64,000 nucleotides of DNA from Limnohabitans sp. 103DPR2 (GTDB taxonomy: Bacteria > Pseudomonadota > Gammaproteobacteria > Burkholderiales > Burkholderiaceae_C): contig NZ_CP011834.1 of assembly GCF_001412575.1 (NCBI RefSeq), forward strand, positions 434,001-498,000, read 5' to 3'. The notes under the pieces are model-generated. The model saw only the letters and a program-made list of their open reading frames with translations, was not told the DNA's origin and searched no databases. Shown piece after piece: positions 50,718 to 61,431 of this stretch. The first letter of the stretch is position 1; every line of letters begins with the position of its first letter. A program made the position numbers and the translations under genes.

Positions 50718-52019
50718 ATGAGTTTGTTTCCCTTTGGCCACGCCACGCATCCGCAGTGGCAAATGGCAGCTGGCCTGGTCATCGCGCAAGTGCGCGCGCA
50801 AATGACCTTGCCTGGCCACGCAAGCAAGCCCCGCCTGGGCCTGCTCTACATCACCGACCATTACGCCAACGAAGCGCAAGCCATCTTGGCGCACCTGCGG
50901 CACGAGTTGCCCATGGTCAAAGATTGGGCCGGTACCGTGGGGGTGGGTGTGGCGGCCAACAATGCAGAATATTTTGACGAGCCTGGCATGGCTTTGATGT
51001 TGTGCGATGTGCCCGCGGCGCATTACCGCGTGTTTTCTGGTGCACAAGCCTTGCCTGCCGATTTTGTGGCGCAGAGTGCGTTGGTCCATGCCGATCCGCA
51101 AACGCCCGACTTGGCTGAATTGATTGCCGAAATGGCGGGTCGTACCCAGTCTGGTTATTTGTTTGGGGGCCTCACAGCCAGTCGCAAACAAAATGTTCAA
51201 TTTGCTTGGCAAGCGCCCTACGATGCCTCTTCAAATACTTTTCAAGAGACCTTCGATTCATCGCCCTCCCACGACTTGAGCAACGGCGTTTTGACTGGTG
51301 GACTCAGTGGCGTCGCCTGGTCGCCCGATGTGCAAATCTTGTCGCGCGTGACGCAGGGCTGCGCACCGCTTGGCAAAGAACGCGAAATCACAGAAGCCCA
51401 AGGCAATGTGATTTACCAACTCGATGGTCTGCCTGCACTTGATGTGTTGCTGGAAGATTTGCAAGTGTCTTTGAGCGATCCGCAAAAAGCATTGCCTGCA
51501 GTGCGCGCAACCTTGGTGGGCCTCACCTCAGCGGGGCAACGCGCCATTGGCAGAACGGGCAGTTTGGGTGCGGATGTGCGCGTTCGCCACATCATTGGCC
51601 TCGACCCCGCACGCAAAGGCATTGCCATTGCTGAGCATGTGGAAGCGGGCGAACGTTTGGCGTTTTGCCAAATGAGTTTGCAAGCGGCCAAGGCCGATCT
51701 GCGCAGAATTTGCGCAGAGATCAGAGAAGAGCTAGAGCCTGAAACTTTGAGCATGGAAACAGCACACGCTTTGGCGGCCAGTAAGGCCGAAGCAGCGCCA
51801 CATCCTGCACGGCGCATTGCTGGTGCGGTGTATGTCAGTTGTTCAGGTCGCGGGGGTCCGCACTTTGGCGGCGATAGTGCCGAGTTGCAATGGGTGCGTC
51901 ACGCATTGGGCGACGTGCCCTTGGTGGGCTTCTTTGCAAGCGGTGAAATTGCCCATCACCATCTGTATGGCTACACCGGTGTGTTAACTGTTTTCACCAC
52001 ACCGGCTGAAGCCACTTAA
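50718..52019 (+). CDS. FIST-domain sensory protein
   Basis: The 433-residue protein has a FIST N domain at about 30-240 (PRLGLLYITDHYANEAQAIL, and AGRTQSGYLFGGLTASR) and a FIST C domain at about 250-420 (GAVYVSCSGRGGPHFGGDSAE, and VPLVGFFASGEIAHHHLYGY). FIST domains are thought to bind small ligands, perhaps amino acids, and can be linked to signalling modules. Here no kinase or cyclase domain is fused. The start MSLFPFGHATHP follows 13 nt after phaM; an earlier in-frame ATG lies within phaM. Confidence 0.9.
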   Translation: MSLFPFGHATHPQWQMAAGLVIAQVRAQMTLPGHASKPRLGLLYITDHYANEAQAILAHLRHELPMVKDWAGTVGVGVAANNAEYFDEPGMALMLCDVPAAHYRVFSGAQALPADFVAQSALVHADPQTPDLAELIAEMAGRTQSGYLFGGLTASRKQNVQFAWQAPYDASSNTFQETFDSSPSHDLSNGVLTGGLSGVAWSPDVQILSRVTQGCAPLGKEREITEAQGNVIYQLDGLPALDVLLEDLQVSLSDPQKALPAVRATLVGLTSAGQRAIGRTGSLGADVRVRHIIGLDPARKGIAIAEHVEAGERLAFCQMSLQAAKADLRRICAEIREELEPETLSMETAHALAASKAEAAPHPARRIAGAVYVSCSGRGGPHFGGDSAELQWVRHALGDVPLVGFFASGEIAHHHLYGYTGVLTVFTTPAEAT

Positions 52020-52039
52020 ACGCAGTTTTTGTAGCAGCC

Positions 52040-53215
<1,176 letters not shown>

Positions 53216-53280
53216 TCATTCTAAGTAAGTGTTGTCAAAGATGGCGCAAATTGCGCACTAGGCGCGCACCTGAGGATCGA

Positions 53281-54393
53281 TCAAGCGGCGCGCGTGAGCA
53301 GCATGGCATCGCCATAACTGAAAAAACGGTAGCGTTGTTCAATGGCATGGGCATAAAGTGCCATCACACGGTCGTAACCGGCGAGGGCGCTGACCAACAT
53401 CATCAAGGTGCTTTTGGGCAAATGAAAATTGGTGATGAGACAGTCCACCCATTGAAACTCAAAACCTGGGGTGATGAAGATTTGCGTGTCGCCTTGGGCT
53501 TGACCGGATTTGGCCCAAGACTCCAAGGTGCGCACGGAGGTGGTGCCCACGGCCCACACCTTGCCGCCCCGTGCGCGGCAGTCGTGCAAAGCTTGTTGGG
53601 TGCTTTCTGGCACGTCATACCATTCGCTGTGCATCGTGTGTTCCGCGATGTTTTCAGTTTTGACCGGCTGAAATGTGCCTGCGCCGACGTGCAAAGTGAC
53701 GCTGGCCGTTTGCACGCCCATGGTTTTCAGTTGCACTAACAAGGCATCGTCAAAGTGCAAGGCTGCCGTAGGTGCTGCAACGGCACCAGGGTTGCGAGCA
53801 AACACGGTTTGATAGCGACGTTCGTCTTCTGCAATGTCCGCTTCGCTGCCGCTGCCATCGTAGGGCCGCTCGATGTAGGGCGGCAGTGGCACGTGGCCGT
53901 ATTGGGCCATCAACGAATGCGGTTCATCGCTCAGTGAAAAACAAAACAGCGCGCCCTTTTCGTCGGGCCAGCGACCCGTCAGCGTAGCGGTGAACCCCGG
54001 GGCTCCCGACTTGGCATCTCGGCCCATGTACAGAACACCGCCAAGTGGCGGCTTTTTGCTGACCTTCATGTGCGCCACCACTTGGTGACCCGGCAGCACC
54101 CGTTCAATCAAAAGCTCCACTTTGCCGCCTGTGGACTTTTCACCAAAGATGCGGGCTTTGATCACCTGGGTGTCGTTGAACACCAGCAAGTCGCCTGGCT
54201 GCATCAGGCTGGGCAAGTCTTTGAAGATGCGGTTGGCGGGCTGAATACCACGCCCGTCCAACAATTTGGAGTGGCTTCGCTCGGCAACAGGGTGCTGGGC
54301 AATGAGGTCTGGGGGGAGGTGAAAATCAAAATCGCTCAAACTGAACTGGCGCTGGGCGTCGTTTGAAGCGGTCAAAGGCAAAGAAGCGGTCAT
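53281..54393 (-). CDS. queA: S-adenosylmethionine:tRNA ribosyltransferase-isomerase
   Basis: QueA transfers and isomerises the ribosyl group of SAM onto preQ1-tRNA to make epoxyqueuosine. The 370-residue product has [59 protein letters not shown], and the late [19 protein letters not shown], all typical of the family. I chose the ATG giving [10 protein letters not shown]; an ATG ten codons earlier has no clear ribosome-binding site. Confidence 0.95.
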   Translation of the reverse strand: MTASLPLTASNDAQRQFSLSDFDFHLPPDLIAQHPVAERSHSKLLDGRGIQPANRIFKDLPSLMQPGDLLVFNDTQVIKARIFGEKSTGGKVELLIERVLPGHQVVAHMKVSKKPPLGGVLYMGRDAKSGAPGFTATLTGRWPDEKGALFCFSLSDEPHSLMAQYGHVPLPPYIERPYDGSGSEADIAEDERRYQTVFARNPGAVAAPTAALHFDDALLVQLKTMGVQTASVTLHVGAGTFQPVKTENIAEHTMHSEWYDVPESTQQALHDCRARGGKVWAVGTTSVRTLESWAKSGQAQGDTQIFITPGFEFQWVDCLITNFHLPKSTLMMLVSALAGYDRVMALYAHAIEQRYRFFSYGDAMLLTRAA

Positions 54394-54502
54394 GTGCTTG
54401 AGGGCCGGACAGGCCCGTTCCAAGTAAAAAAATAGATTGTCCCACGACTCAAAGAGGTAGATACTGAAACCCTAGCCCCTTGGGGATGGGGTCAATGTGC
54501 CA

Positions 54503-54521
54503 TGAATGTAAATAACATTCA
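54503..54521. promoter_or_regulatory. Inverted repeat upstream of HTH regulator gene
   Basis: TGAATGT and ACATTCA form a 7-bp dyad separated by AAATA, inside an AT-rich part of the 184-bp divergent region between queA and the HTH gene. It lies 56 bp before that gene's ATG, a common place for an autoregulatory operator. The wider region also holds several GGGG/CCCC stretches but no recognisable promoter. Confidence 0.4.
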
Positions 54522-54577
54522 AGAAAGTAAATATCCAAATTCACTTTCAGGCAGACCCCAGACAGTACCTTAGGGGA

Positions 54578-54991
54578 ATGCCAACCGTACCAGAATCTCA
54601 ACAGTTTGCTGATCGCTTGCGCAGTGCGTTGGAGAGTTCGGGGGTGCGTGCGTCCCCAACGGTGGTCGCCAACGCGTTCAACCTCCGCTACCACGGCCGC
54701 AGCATCACCCCCCACACCGCCCGAAATTGGTTGCTTGGCAAAGTCATGCCCACGCAGGACAAGCTTCGCGTGTTGGCCGATTGGTTGCAAGTCAGTCCAG
54801 ACGAGCTGCGTTTTGGCCGTGCACCTGGCAAAACTTACGTCTTTGAAATGGACTCGGGCCCCATCGAAATGGGCCTGGCCGATCGCGAGATGGTCGACCG
54901 TTACCTGTCCTTGTCCCCAGAAGAACGCAAGACCATCCGAGACGTTGTGTCTGCCTTTGTCATGGCGCAAGCCGCAAAATCCCTGCCCTGA
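54578..54991 (+). CDS. XRE-like helix-turn-helix regulator
   Basis: The 137-residue protein starts MPTVPESQQFADRLRSALESS. It has an HTH domain (about 8-75) with ASPTVVANAFNLRYHGRSIT, the recognition-helix part TPHTARNWLLGKVMPTQDKL, and LADWLQVSPDELRFG. The C-terminal half is acidic and ends with a helical segment after LSPEERKTIRDVVSAFV. It is the type of small regulator common in Burkholderiales and its targets are unknown. It is followed after 59 bp by recG. Confidence 0.85.
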   Translation: MPTVPESQQFADRLRSALESSGVRASPTVVANAFNLRYHGRSITPHTARNWLLGKVMPTQDKLRVLADWLQVSPDELRFGRAPGKTYVFEMDSGPIEMGLADREMVDRYLSLSPEERKTIRDVVSAFVMAQAAKSLP

Positions 54992-55050
54992 AAGCCATTT
55001 GATCGAGTGGTCGCGCGTGCTTTGCGGCAAGCTCACGGCACAATGGCGGC

Positions 55051-57129
55051 ATGGTTGCCCCTTCCGCATCGTCACCGCCCAAACCCTTGTCTGCGCCGCA
55101 AAAAGCGATGCGCAAAATGGGTTTGGTGCGCGACATCGATTTGGCCCTGCACATACCTTTGCGCTACGAAGACGAAACGCGCATCGTCAAATTGAACGAG
55201 GCCCGCGAGGGTGATTCGGTTCAAATCGAAGCCACTGTCACCGCCTCCGAAGTGCAACTGCGTCCCCGCAGGCAATTGCTGGTGACCGTTGACGATGGCA
55301 CAGACACCTGTGTGTTGCGGTTTTTCAGCTTCTACCCCGCGCAGCAAAAAGCACTGGCTGTGGGTCAAGTGATCCGCGCCAGGGGTGAAATTCGCGGGGG
55401 CTTTTTGGGCCTGACCATGATGCATCCGGCCTTCAAGTCGGCCACGGGCGAATTGCCTTCTGCCTTGACGCCGGTCTATCCCACCTCGGCAGGATTGCCA
55501 CAGGCCTACCTTCGTCGGGCCATTGCAGGCGCTTTGTCGCGGGCCGATTTGTCGGAGTCTTTACCGCCTTCCTTGGCCTGGCCCCAAGCACCGCGCGGAC
55601 AAGCCATGCACAGCTTGAGGCAGGCACTCACTTACCTACATCACCCCGCAGCTGATGCTTCCATTGCCGCATTAGAAGACCGTAGCCACCCGGCCTGGCA
55701 GCGCCTCAAAGCCGAAGAATTGTTGGCGCAGCAGCTCTCTCAGCACATGGCCAAACAAGAACGAGACCGCCTTCGCGCGCCTGCCTTGAAAGCCAAAAAG
55801 GGGGGCTGGCACGACCAACTTCAAGCCGCTTTGCCTTTTCAGTTGACCGCTGCGCAACAACGCGTTGGCGAAGAAATCGCCCAAGATTTGGCCCGTCCTG
55901 TCCCTATGCACCGTTTGCTTCAGGGGGATGTGGGCGCAGGCAAAACCGTGGTGGCCGCTCTGGCGGCCATGTTGGCCATTGACGCCGGTTGGCAATGCGC
56001 ACTGATGGCACCTACCGAAATTTTGGCGCAGCAACATTTCGCCAAGTTGGTGGGATGGCTGGCCCCTTTGGGCGTGCAAGTGGCTTGGCTCACCGGCAGT
56101 CAAAAGAAAAAAGAACGCAACGAAATGCTGGCCTTGATTGAATCAGGCCAAGCAGCCTTGGTGGTCGGTACCCATGCCGTCATTCAAGAGCAAGTGAAAT
56201 TCAAAAACTTGGCCTTGGCGGTGATCGATGAGCAGCATCGCTTTGGCGTGGCGCAGCGCTTGGCGCTGCGCGACAAGATGCAAGAAGAGGGCATGGAGCC
56301 CCACCTGCTGATGATGACGGCCACGCCGATTCCGCGCACCCTGGCCATGAGTTACTACGCTGACCTGGAGGTCTCGGTCATTGATGAGTTGCCGCCAGGC
56401 CGCACACCTGTGGTGACCAAGGTGATCTCGGACAGCCGACGCGATGAAGTGATTGGCCGCATTGGGGCGCAATTGGCCGAAGGTCGGCAGGTGTATTGGG
56501 TCTGCCCCCTCATTGAAGAGAGCGAAGCACTTGACCTGACCAATGCCACCGCCACGCACGAAGAGTTGTCTGCCGTCTTGCCAGGGGTCACGGTGGGTCT
56601 CTTGCATTCGCGCATGTCGGTGACAGAGAAACGCGATGTGATGGCGCAATTCACGCAAGGCAGCATGGGCGTCTTGGTCAGCACCACCGTCATTGAGGTG
56701 GGCGTGGATGTGCCCAACGCCTCCCTGATGGTGATTGAACATGCCGAACGATTTGGCCTCAGTCAACTGCACCAATTGCGCGGCCGAGTAGGCCGTGGCG
56801 CGGCAGCGTCGGCTTGTGTTTTGTTGTACGGCACACCAGACGGCGGTCGTTTGAGTGAAACGGCGCGTGAGCGTTTGCGCGCCATGGTCGACACCAACGA
56901 TGGCTTTGAAATTGCCCGCCGCGATTTGGAAATTCGGGGACCGGGCGAATTTTTAGGGGCCAGGCAATCGGGCGCACCCCTGTTGCGTTTCGCCGATTTG
57001 GCCACCGATGAAGACTTGTTGGTCTGGGCACGGCAAATTGCGCCTATGCTCTTGGCAAAATACCCCGAGATGGCCGAGCGTCACATTGCACGCTGGCTGG
57101 GTGGAAAATCTGAGTTTTTGAAAGCTTGA
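55051..57129 (+). CDS. recG: ATP-dependent DNA helicase RecG
   Basis: RecG remodels stalled replication forks and branched DNA. The 692-residue product has the wedge/OB domain in the N-terminal third (DSVQIEATVTASEVQLRPRR) and Walker A RLLQGDVGAGKTVVAALAA near residue 300. The DEQH-type motif VIDEQHRFGVAQRLALR, the TATPIPRTLAMSYYADL motif, and HQLRGRVGRGAAAS with the C-terminal TRG-type motif complete the helicase. Length is typical. oxyR follows after 9 nt. Confidence 0.97.
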   Translation: MVAPSASSPPKPLSAPQKAMRKMGLVRDIDLALHIPLRYEDETRIVKLNEAREGDSVQIEATVTASEVQLRPRRQLLVTVDDGTDTCVLRFFSFYPAQQKALAVGQVIRARGEIRGGFLGLTMMHPAFKSATGELPSALTPVYPTSAGLPQAYLRRAIAGALSRADLSESLPPSLAWPQAPRGQAMHSLRQALTYLHHPAADASIAALEDRSHPAWQRLKAEELLAQQLSQHMAKQERDRLRAPALKAKKGGWHDQLQAALPFQLTAAQQRVGEEIAQDLARPVPMHRLLQGDVGAGKTVVAALAAMLAIDAGWQCALMAPTEILAQQHFAKLVGWLAPLGVQVAWLTGSQKKKERNEMLALIESGQAALVVGTHAVIQEQVKFKNLALAVIDEQHRFGVAQRLALRDKMQEEGMEPHLLMMTATPIPRTLAMSYYADLEVSVIDELPPGRTPVVTKVISDSRRDEVIGRIGAQLAEGRQVYWVCPLIEESEALDLTNATATHEELSAVLPGVTVGLLHSRMSVTEKRDVMAQFTQGSMGVLVSTTVIEVGVDVPNASLMVIEHAERFGLSQLHQLRGRVGRGAAASACVLLYGTPDGGRLSETARERLRAMVDTNDGFEIARRDLEIRGPGEFLGARQSGAPLLRFADLATDEDLLVWARQIAPMLLAKYPEMAERHIARWLGGKSEFLKA

Positions 57130-57138
57130 GACATTGGC

Positions 57139-58104
57139 ATGACCCTGACAGAGCTGAAATACATTGTGGCGGTGGCGCGTGAACGGCACTTTGGCAAAGC
57201 GGCCGACGCCTGCTTTGTGTCGCAGCCCACTTTGTCGGTGGCCATCAAAAAATTAGAAGAAGAGCTCGACGTCAAATTGTTTGAGCGCAACGCCAACGAA
57301 GTCAGTGTGACGCCCTTGGGTGAAGAGATCATTCAACACGCGCAACGAGTGCTTGAGCAGGCAGCCGAAATCAAAGAGATTGCCAAGCGCGGCAAAGATC
57401 CTTTGGCAGGGCCTTTGCGTCTGGGCGTGATCTACACCATTGGCCCGTATTTGTTGCCCGACTTGATGAAGCAATCGATGCGCAAAACGCCGCAGATGCC
57501 GCTCATGTTGCATGAAAATTTCACAGTCAAGTTAATGGAAATGTTGCGCGCTGGTGAAATTGATTGCGCCATCTTGGCCGAGCCGTTTCCTGATGCGGGC
57601 ATGGCCACTGCGCCTTTGTATGACGAGCCCTTTATGGCGGCTTTGCCCTTGAAGCACCCACTGGGCAAGAAGAAGTCCATCACGGCAGAACAACTTAAAA
57701 ACGAGACCATGCTGCTGCTCGGCAGTGGTCATTGTTTCCGCGATCACGTGTTGGAAGTGTGTCCCGAGTTTGCAAGGTTCTCAAGCAACGCCGAAGGCAT
57801 TCGCAAAAGCTTTGAAGGTTCTTCATTGGAAACCATTCGGCACATGGTGGCCGCAGGCATGGGCGTCACCTTGGTGCCGCGTTTGTCGGTGCCCGAAGAG
57901 GCCATGGCCGAACAACCCAAGCGCAAAAAAAACGAAGACGCCGACATTCTTTACTTGCCCATCGTTGATGAATCAGGCGGTTTGCCGCCGACTCGCCGAG
58001 TTGTGCTCACATGGCGCAAAAGCTTCACGCGCTACGAAGCCATTGCCGCCCTTCGCAATGCCATTTACGCTTGCAAATTGCCTGGCGTCACACGGTTGTC
58101 GTGA
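57139..58104 (+). CDS. oxyR: LysR-type peroxide sensor OxyR
   Basis: OxyR activates peroxide defence after forming a disulphide. The 321-residue product has an N-terminal HTH (TLTELKYIVAVARERHFGKA, with FVSQPTLSVAIKKLE) and a periplasmic-binding-like sensor domain. Its two redox cysteines are at Cys199 and Cys208 in GSGHCFRDHVLEVC, the same numbers as in E. coli OxyR, which makes the assignment strong. It is 9 nt after recG, an arrangement known in Burkholderiales, so it is likely transcribed with recG unless an internal promoter exists. Confidence 0.96.
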   Translation: MTLTELKYIVAVARERHFGKAADACFVSQPTLSVAIKKLEEELDVKLFERNANEVSVTPLGEEIIQHAQRVLEQAAEIKEIAKRGKDPLAGPLRLGVIYTIGPYLLPDLMKQSMRKTPQMPLMLHENFTVKLMEMLRAGEIDCAILAEPFPDAGMATAPLYDEPFMAALPLKHPLGKKKSITAEQLKNETMLLLGSGHCFRDHVLEVCPEFARFSSNAEGIRKSFEGSSLETIRHMVAAGMGVTLVPRLSVPEEAMAEQPKRKKNEDADILYLPIVDESGGLPPTRRVVLTWRKSFTRYEAIAALRNAIYACKLPGVTRLS

Positions 58105-58132
58105 TGCTTTGCGCGCACCTTAGCCTCATTCT

Positions 58133-59002
58133 GTGTCAAGCCTGATGCATCAAAAACTGGCCCTCTATTTGGACTTGATTCGCTGGAATCGCCCCGCGGG
58201 TTGGTTGCTCTTGTTGTGGCCCACCTTGTCGGCGCTGTGGTTGGCGGCAGATGGTTTTCCGGGGTGGCATTTGATCGCTGTGTTCACCTTGGGCACAATT
58301 TTGATGCGCAGCGCTGGCTGTTGTTTGAACGATGTGGCCGATCGCGATTTCGATCGCCATGTGAAGCGCACCGCACAGCGCCCCGTCACCAGTGGTCGCA
58401 TCGGCGTGAAAGAGGCCTTGGCCTTGGGCGCGGTACTGGCTTTGTTGGCATTTGCTCTGGTCTTGACCTTGCGCGTTGAAACGGTGGCATGGTCCTTTGC
58501 GGCCTTGGCAGTTGCCGTCATTTACCCTTTCGCCAAACGGTTTGTGGCCATGCCGCAAGCCGTGTTGGGCGTGGCTTTCAGCTTTGGCATTCCCATGGCT
58601 TTTGCAGCTGTTACAGGTGAGGTGCCATGGCAAGCGTGGGCCTTGTTGATCGGCAATTTGTTCTGGGTGTTGGCTTACGACACTGAGTACGCTATGGTCG
58701 ATCGCGATGACGATTTGAAAATCGGCATGAAGACATCTGCCATCACATTGGGTGATTGGGATGTGCGCGCCATTATGGTTTTTTATGCCGCCTATTTGGT
58801 GGTGTGGGGCGTGTTACTCGATGCACCTCACAAACCATGGGTTCAGGCGGGCTTGGCTGCCGCTGCCGGTCAAGCCGCATGGCACTTTGTGCTCATCAAA
58901 GACCGCACCCGTGATGGCTGCTTCCAAGCGTTTCGCTTGAACCACTGGGTGGGTTTTGCTGTGTTTGCCGGATTGGCGCTCAGCAGCCTGATGGGCACTT
59001 GA
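58133..59002 (+). CDS. ubiA: 4-hydroxybenzoate polyprenyltransferase
   Basis: UbiA attaches the polyprenyl chain to 4-hydroxybenzoate in ubiquinone synthesis. The 289-residue membrane protein has two Asp-rich motifs, [20 protein letters not shown] near residue 65 and [13 protein letters not shown] near 182, and about eight membrane segments. The start is GTG ([20 protein letters not shown]) by comparison with the family; an ATG four codons later is the alternative. The stop is in one arm of a hairpin shared with proC. Confidence 0.95.
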   Translation: MSSLMHQKLALYLDLIRWNRPAGWLLLLWPTLSALWLAADGFPGWHLIAVFTLGTILMRSAGCCLNDVADRDFDRHVKRTAQRPVTSGRIGVKEALALGAVLALLAFALVLTLRVETVAWSFAALAVAVIYPFAKRFVAMPQAVLGVAFSFGIPMAFAAVTGEVPWQAWALLIGNLFWVLAYDTEYAMVDRDDDLKIGMKTSAITLGDWDVRAIMVFYAAYLVVWGVLLDAPHKPWVQAGLAAAAGQAAWHFVLIKDRTRDGCFQAFRLNHWVGFAVFAGLALSSLMGT

Positions 59003-59019
59003 AGCGCTGATGCGCTTCA
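59000..59019. terminator. Hairpin containing both stop codons of ubiA and proC
   Basis: TGAAGCGC pairs perfectly with GCGCTTCA over 8 bp around the loop TGAT. The first three bases are the ubiA stop on the plus strand and the last three are the proC stop on the minus strand. No T-run follows either arm, so termination is uncertain. The stem is the same octamer pair as in the gatB terminator. Confidence 0.5.
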
Positions 59020-59859
59020 GTCTTTGCCGAACTCATCGCCCAATTCACCAGCGCGGCGCTGCGCCGCCAACATGGCTTGAATGAAGGCCTCTTTCACTTT
59101 GGCGTCTGCCATCGAAGTGAGCGCTGCATAAGTGGTGCCCCCTTTGGATGTGACACGCTGGCGCAAAACTTCGGGCGACTCGCTGGACTGACGTGACAAG
59201 TGCGTGGCACCGCCAAAGGTCGCTTGCGCCAAATGGTAAGACTGCTCAGCCGTCAAGCCCATTTGCACACCCGCCTCGGTCATGGCTTCTAAGAAATAAA
59301 ACACGTAGGCCGGGCCCGAGCCAGACAGCGCGGTGACCACATCCAGGTCTGACTCTCGCTTGACCCACAGCCACTCGCCTGTGCTTTTCAGCACCTGCTC
59401 AATCAAGTGTTTGTCGTTCGCCGAGACGCCTTCGCGGGCAAACAAACCTGTAATGCCCTGTCCCACCAAGGCGGGTGTGTTGGGCATGCTGCGCACGATG
59501 CGGTCGGTGTTCAGCCAACGCGCAATGCTGTCACTTCGAATGCCAGCGGCCACCGACAAGTGCAAGGCTTTGCCGGTGAACTGTGAAACAGGTGCCGCGG
59601 CCTCTTTGAAGACTTGGGGTTTGACAGCCCAAATGACCAAATCGCTTTGGGCCAATGCTGCACTTGCCGCAGGCAATACCGTCACACCCCAATCACTTTG
59701 GAGTTTGGCGGCCGTGTCGGCGAACGGTTCGACCACGCAAACTTGAGATGCTGCAAGACCTTGCTTGAGAAGGCCGCCCAAGATGGCGCTGGCCATGTTG
59801 CCGCCGCCAATGAAGGCCAAGCGTGCTTGTTTGAAATCAGTGATGGGTGTGGAAGTCAT
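59017..59859 (-). CDS. proC: Pyrroline-5-carboxylate reductase
   Basis: ProC reduces P5C to proline with NAD(P)H. The 280-residue product has the Rossmann motif [51 protein letters not shown], and the family signature [22 protein letters not shown] with [14 protein letters not shown] near the C-terminus. Length is normal. It is divergent from glpK, 50 bp apart, and convergent with ubiA. Confidence 0.96.
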   Translation of the reverse strand: MTSTPITDFKQARLAFIGGGNMASAILGGLLKQGLAASQVCVVEPFADTAAKLQSDWGVTVLPAASAALAQSDLVIWAVKPQVFKEAAAPVSQFTGKALHLSVAAGIRSDSIARWLNTDRIVRSMPNTPALVGQGITGLFAREGVSANDKHLIEQVLKSTGEWLWVKRESDLDVVTALSGSGPAYVFYFLEAMTEAGVQMGLTAEQSYHLAQATFGGATHLSRQSSESPEVLRQRVTSKGGTTYAALTSMADAKVKEAFIQAMLAAQRRAGELGDEFGKD

Positions 59860-59909
59860 GCGCGTATTGTCTCTTTTTTGCTGCGCTTGTTTCGGTTAAT
59901 CTCGTGGCC

Positions 59910-61412
59910 ATGACTTACATCCTTGCACTTGATCAAGGCACCACCAGCTCGAGGGCGGTGCTGTTCAACCGAGAGGGCCACCCCGTGGCCACTGCGCAAC
60001 AAGAATTCACGCAGCATTTCCCCAAACCGGGTTGGGTGGAGCACGATGCCATGGAGATTTGGCGCACCCAAAAAACCGTCATGCAGGATGTGGTCAATCA
60101 AGCCGGCATCCAAGCGCAGCAGATTCAAGCCATCGGCATCACCAACCAGCGCGAAACCACGGTAGTCTGGGACCGCCGCACCGGCGTGCCCATTGCGCCT
60201 GCCATCGTGTGGCAAGACCGACGCACTGCCGCTGTGTGCGAGCGTTTCAAACAAGTTGGGAAAGCCGCAGAAATTCAGCGCAAAACAGGCTTGGTGTTGG
60301 ATGCGTATTTTTCAGCCACCAAGCTGGCTTGGTTGTTAGACCATGTGCCGGGTGCAAGACAAAAAGCCGAGCAAGGTCACTTGGCATTTGGCACCATTGA
60401 CACTTGGTTGATCTGGCACCTGACGGGTGGCCGCGTGCATGCCACCGACCCCAGCAATGCCTCGCGCACCTTGCTGTTCAATTTGCACACCCAAGCATGG
60501 GATGCCTCGCTTTTGAAGCTGTTCAATGTGCCTGCTTCTGTGTTGCCGCAGGTGCTGCCCAGCAGCGGCGTGTTGGCCCAAACCGATGCCAACTTGTTGG
60601 GCGCGCCCATCCCCATTGCCGGTGTGGCTGGCGATCAGCAAGCGGCCACTTTTGGCCAAGCGTGTTTTGCACCGGGCATGGCCAAGAACACGTATGGCAC
60701 TGGCTGCTTCATGCTCATGAACACGGGGTCTGTGCCAGTCCAAAGCCGCAACCAATTGCTCACCACCGTGGCATGGCAAGGACCGCAGACTGCGGCGCAT
60801 TCAACAGCCTATGCTTTAGAAGGTTCGGTGTTCATGGCGGGTGCAACGGTGCAATGGCTGCGTGATGGTTTGCAAATCATCGACAAAGCAAGCGATGTGG
60901 AAGCTTTGGCCGCCAGCGTGCCCAACACCGGTGATGTGCACATGGTGCCCGCGTTTGCGGGACTGGGTGCGCCCGATTGGGATGGCCAGGCCCGAGGCTT
61001 GTTGATCGGCATGACGCGTGGCACCACGCGCGCGCACATTGCCCGAGCGGCGCTAGAAGCCATTGCATGGCAAGTGGCCGATGTGTTTCAGGCCATGTCC
61101 AAAGACAGTGGCCTGGCACTGACGGAGCTGCGGGTGGACGGCGGCGCCAGTCAGAACAATTTGTTGATGCAACTGCAAGCCAATGCGCTGGGTGTGCCTG
61201 TGGTGCGATCGCGGATAACAGAAACAACAGCGTTGGGTGCTGCTTATTTGGCAGGATTGGCCACAGGCTTTTGGACCAGCGCTGAAGAAATTTCCGCGCA
61301 ATGGGCTGAAGACAAACGCTTTGTGCCGCAGATTGCATCTGCTGAACGCGAAGCGGGAATGGCCCGTTGGCGCCAAGCAGTTGCGCGATCGCGCGCTTGG
61401 GCGCAAGATTGA
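59910..61412 (+). CDS. glpK: Glycerol kinase
   Basis: GlpK phosphorylates glycerol to sn-glycerol 3-phosphate. The 500-residue product begins [20 protein letters not shown], the phosphate-binding opening of FGGY kinases. It has the glycerol-contact region [35 protein letters not shown], the second phosphate loop [15 protein letters not shown], and adenosine motif [15 protein letters not shown]. An earlier in-frame ATG at 59847 lies in proC and is unlikely. glpD follows after 19 nt. Confidence 0.97.
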   Translation: MTYILALDQGTTSSRAVLFNREGHPVATAQQEFTQHFPKPGWVEHDAMEIWRTQKTVMQDVVNQAGIQAQQIQAIGITNQRETTVVWDRRTGVPIAPAIVWQDRRTAAVCERFKQVGKAAEIQRKTGLVLDAYFSATKLAWLLDHVPGARQKAEQGHLAFGTIDTWLIWHLTGGRVHATDPSNASRTLLFNLHTQAWDASLLKLFNVPASVLPQVLPSSGVLAQTDANLLGAPIPIAGVAGDQQAATFGQACFAPGMAKNTYGTGCFMLMNTGSVPVQSRNQLLTTVAWQGPQTAAHSTAYALEGSVFMAGATVQWLRDGLQIIDKASDVEALAASVPNTGDVHMVPAFAGLGAPDWDGQARGLLIGMTRGTTRAHIARAALEAIAWQVADVFQAMSKDSGLALTELRVDGGASQNNLLMQLQANALGVPVVRSRITETTALGAAYLAGLATGFWTSAEEISAQWAEDKRFVPQIASAEREAGMARWRQAVARSRAWAQD

Positions 61413-61431
61413 ACTTTAAAGAAGCAGTTGA

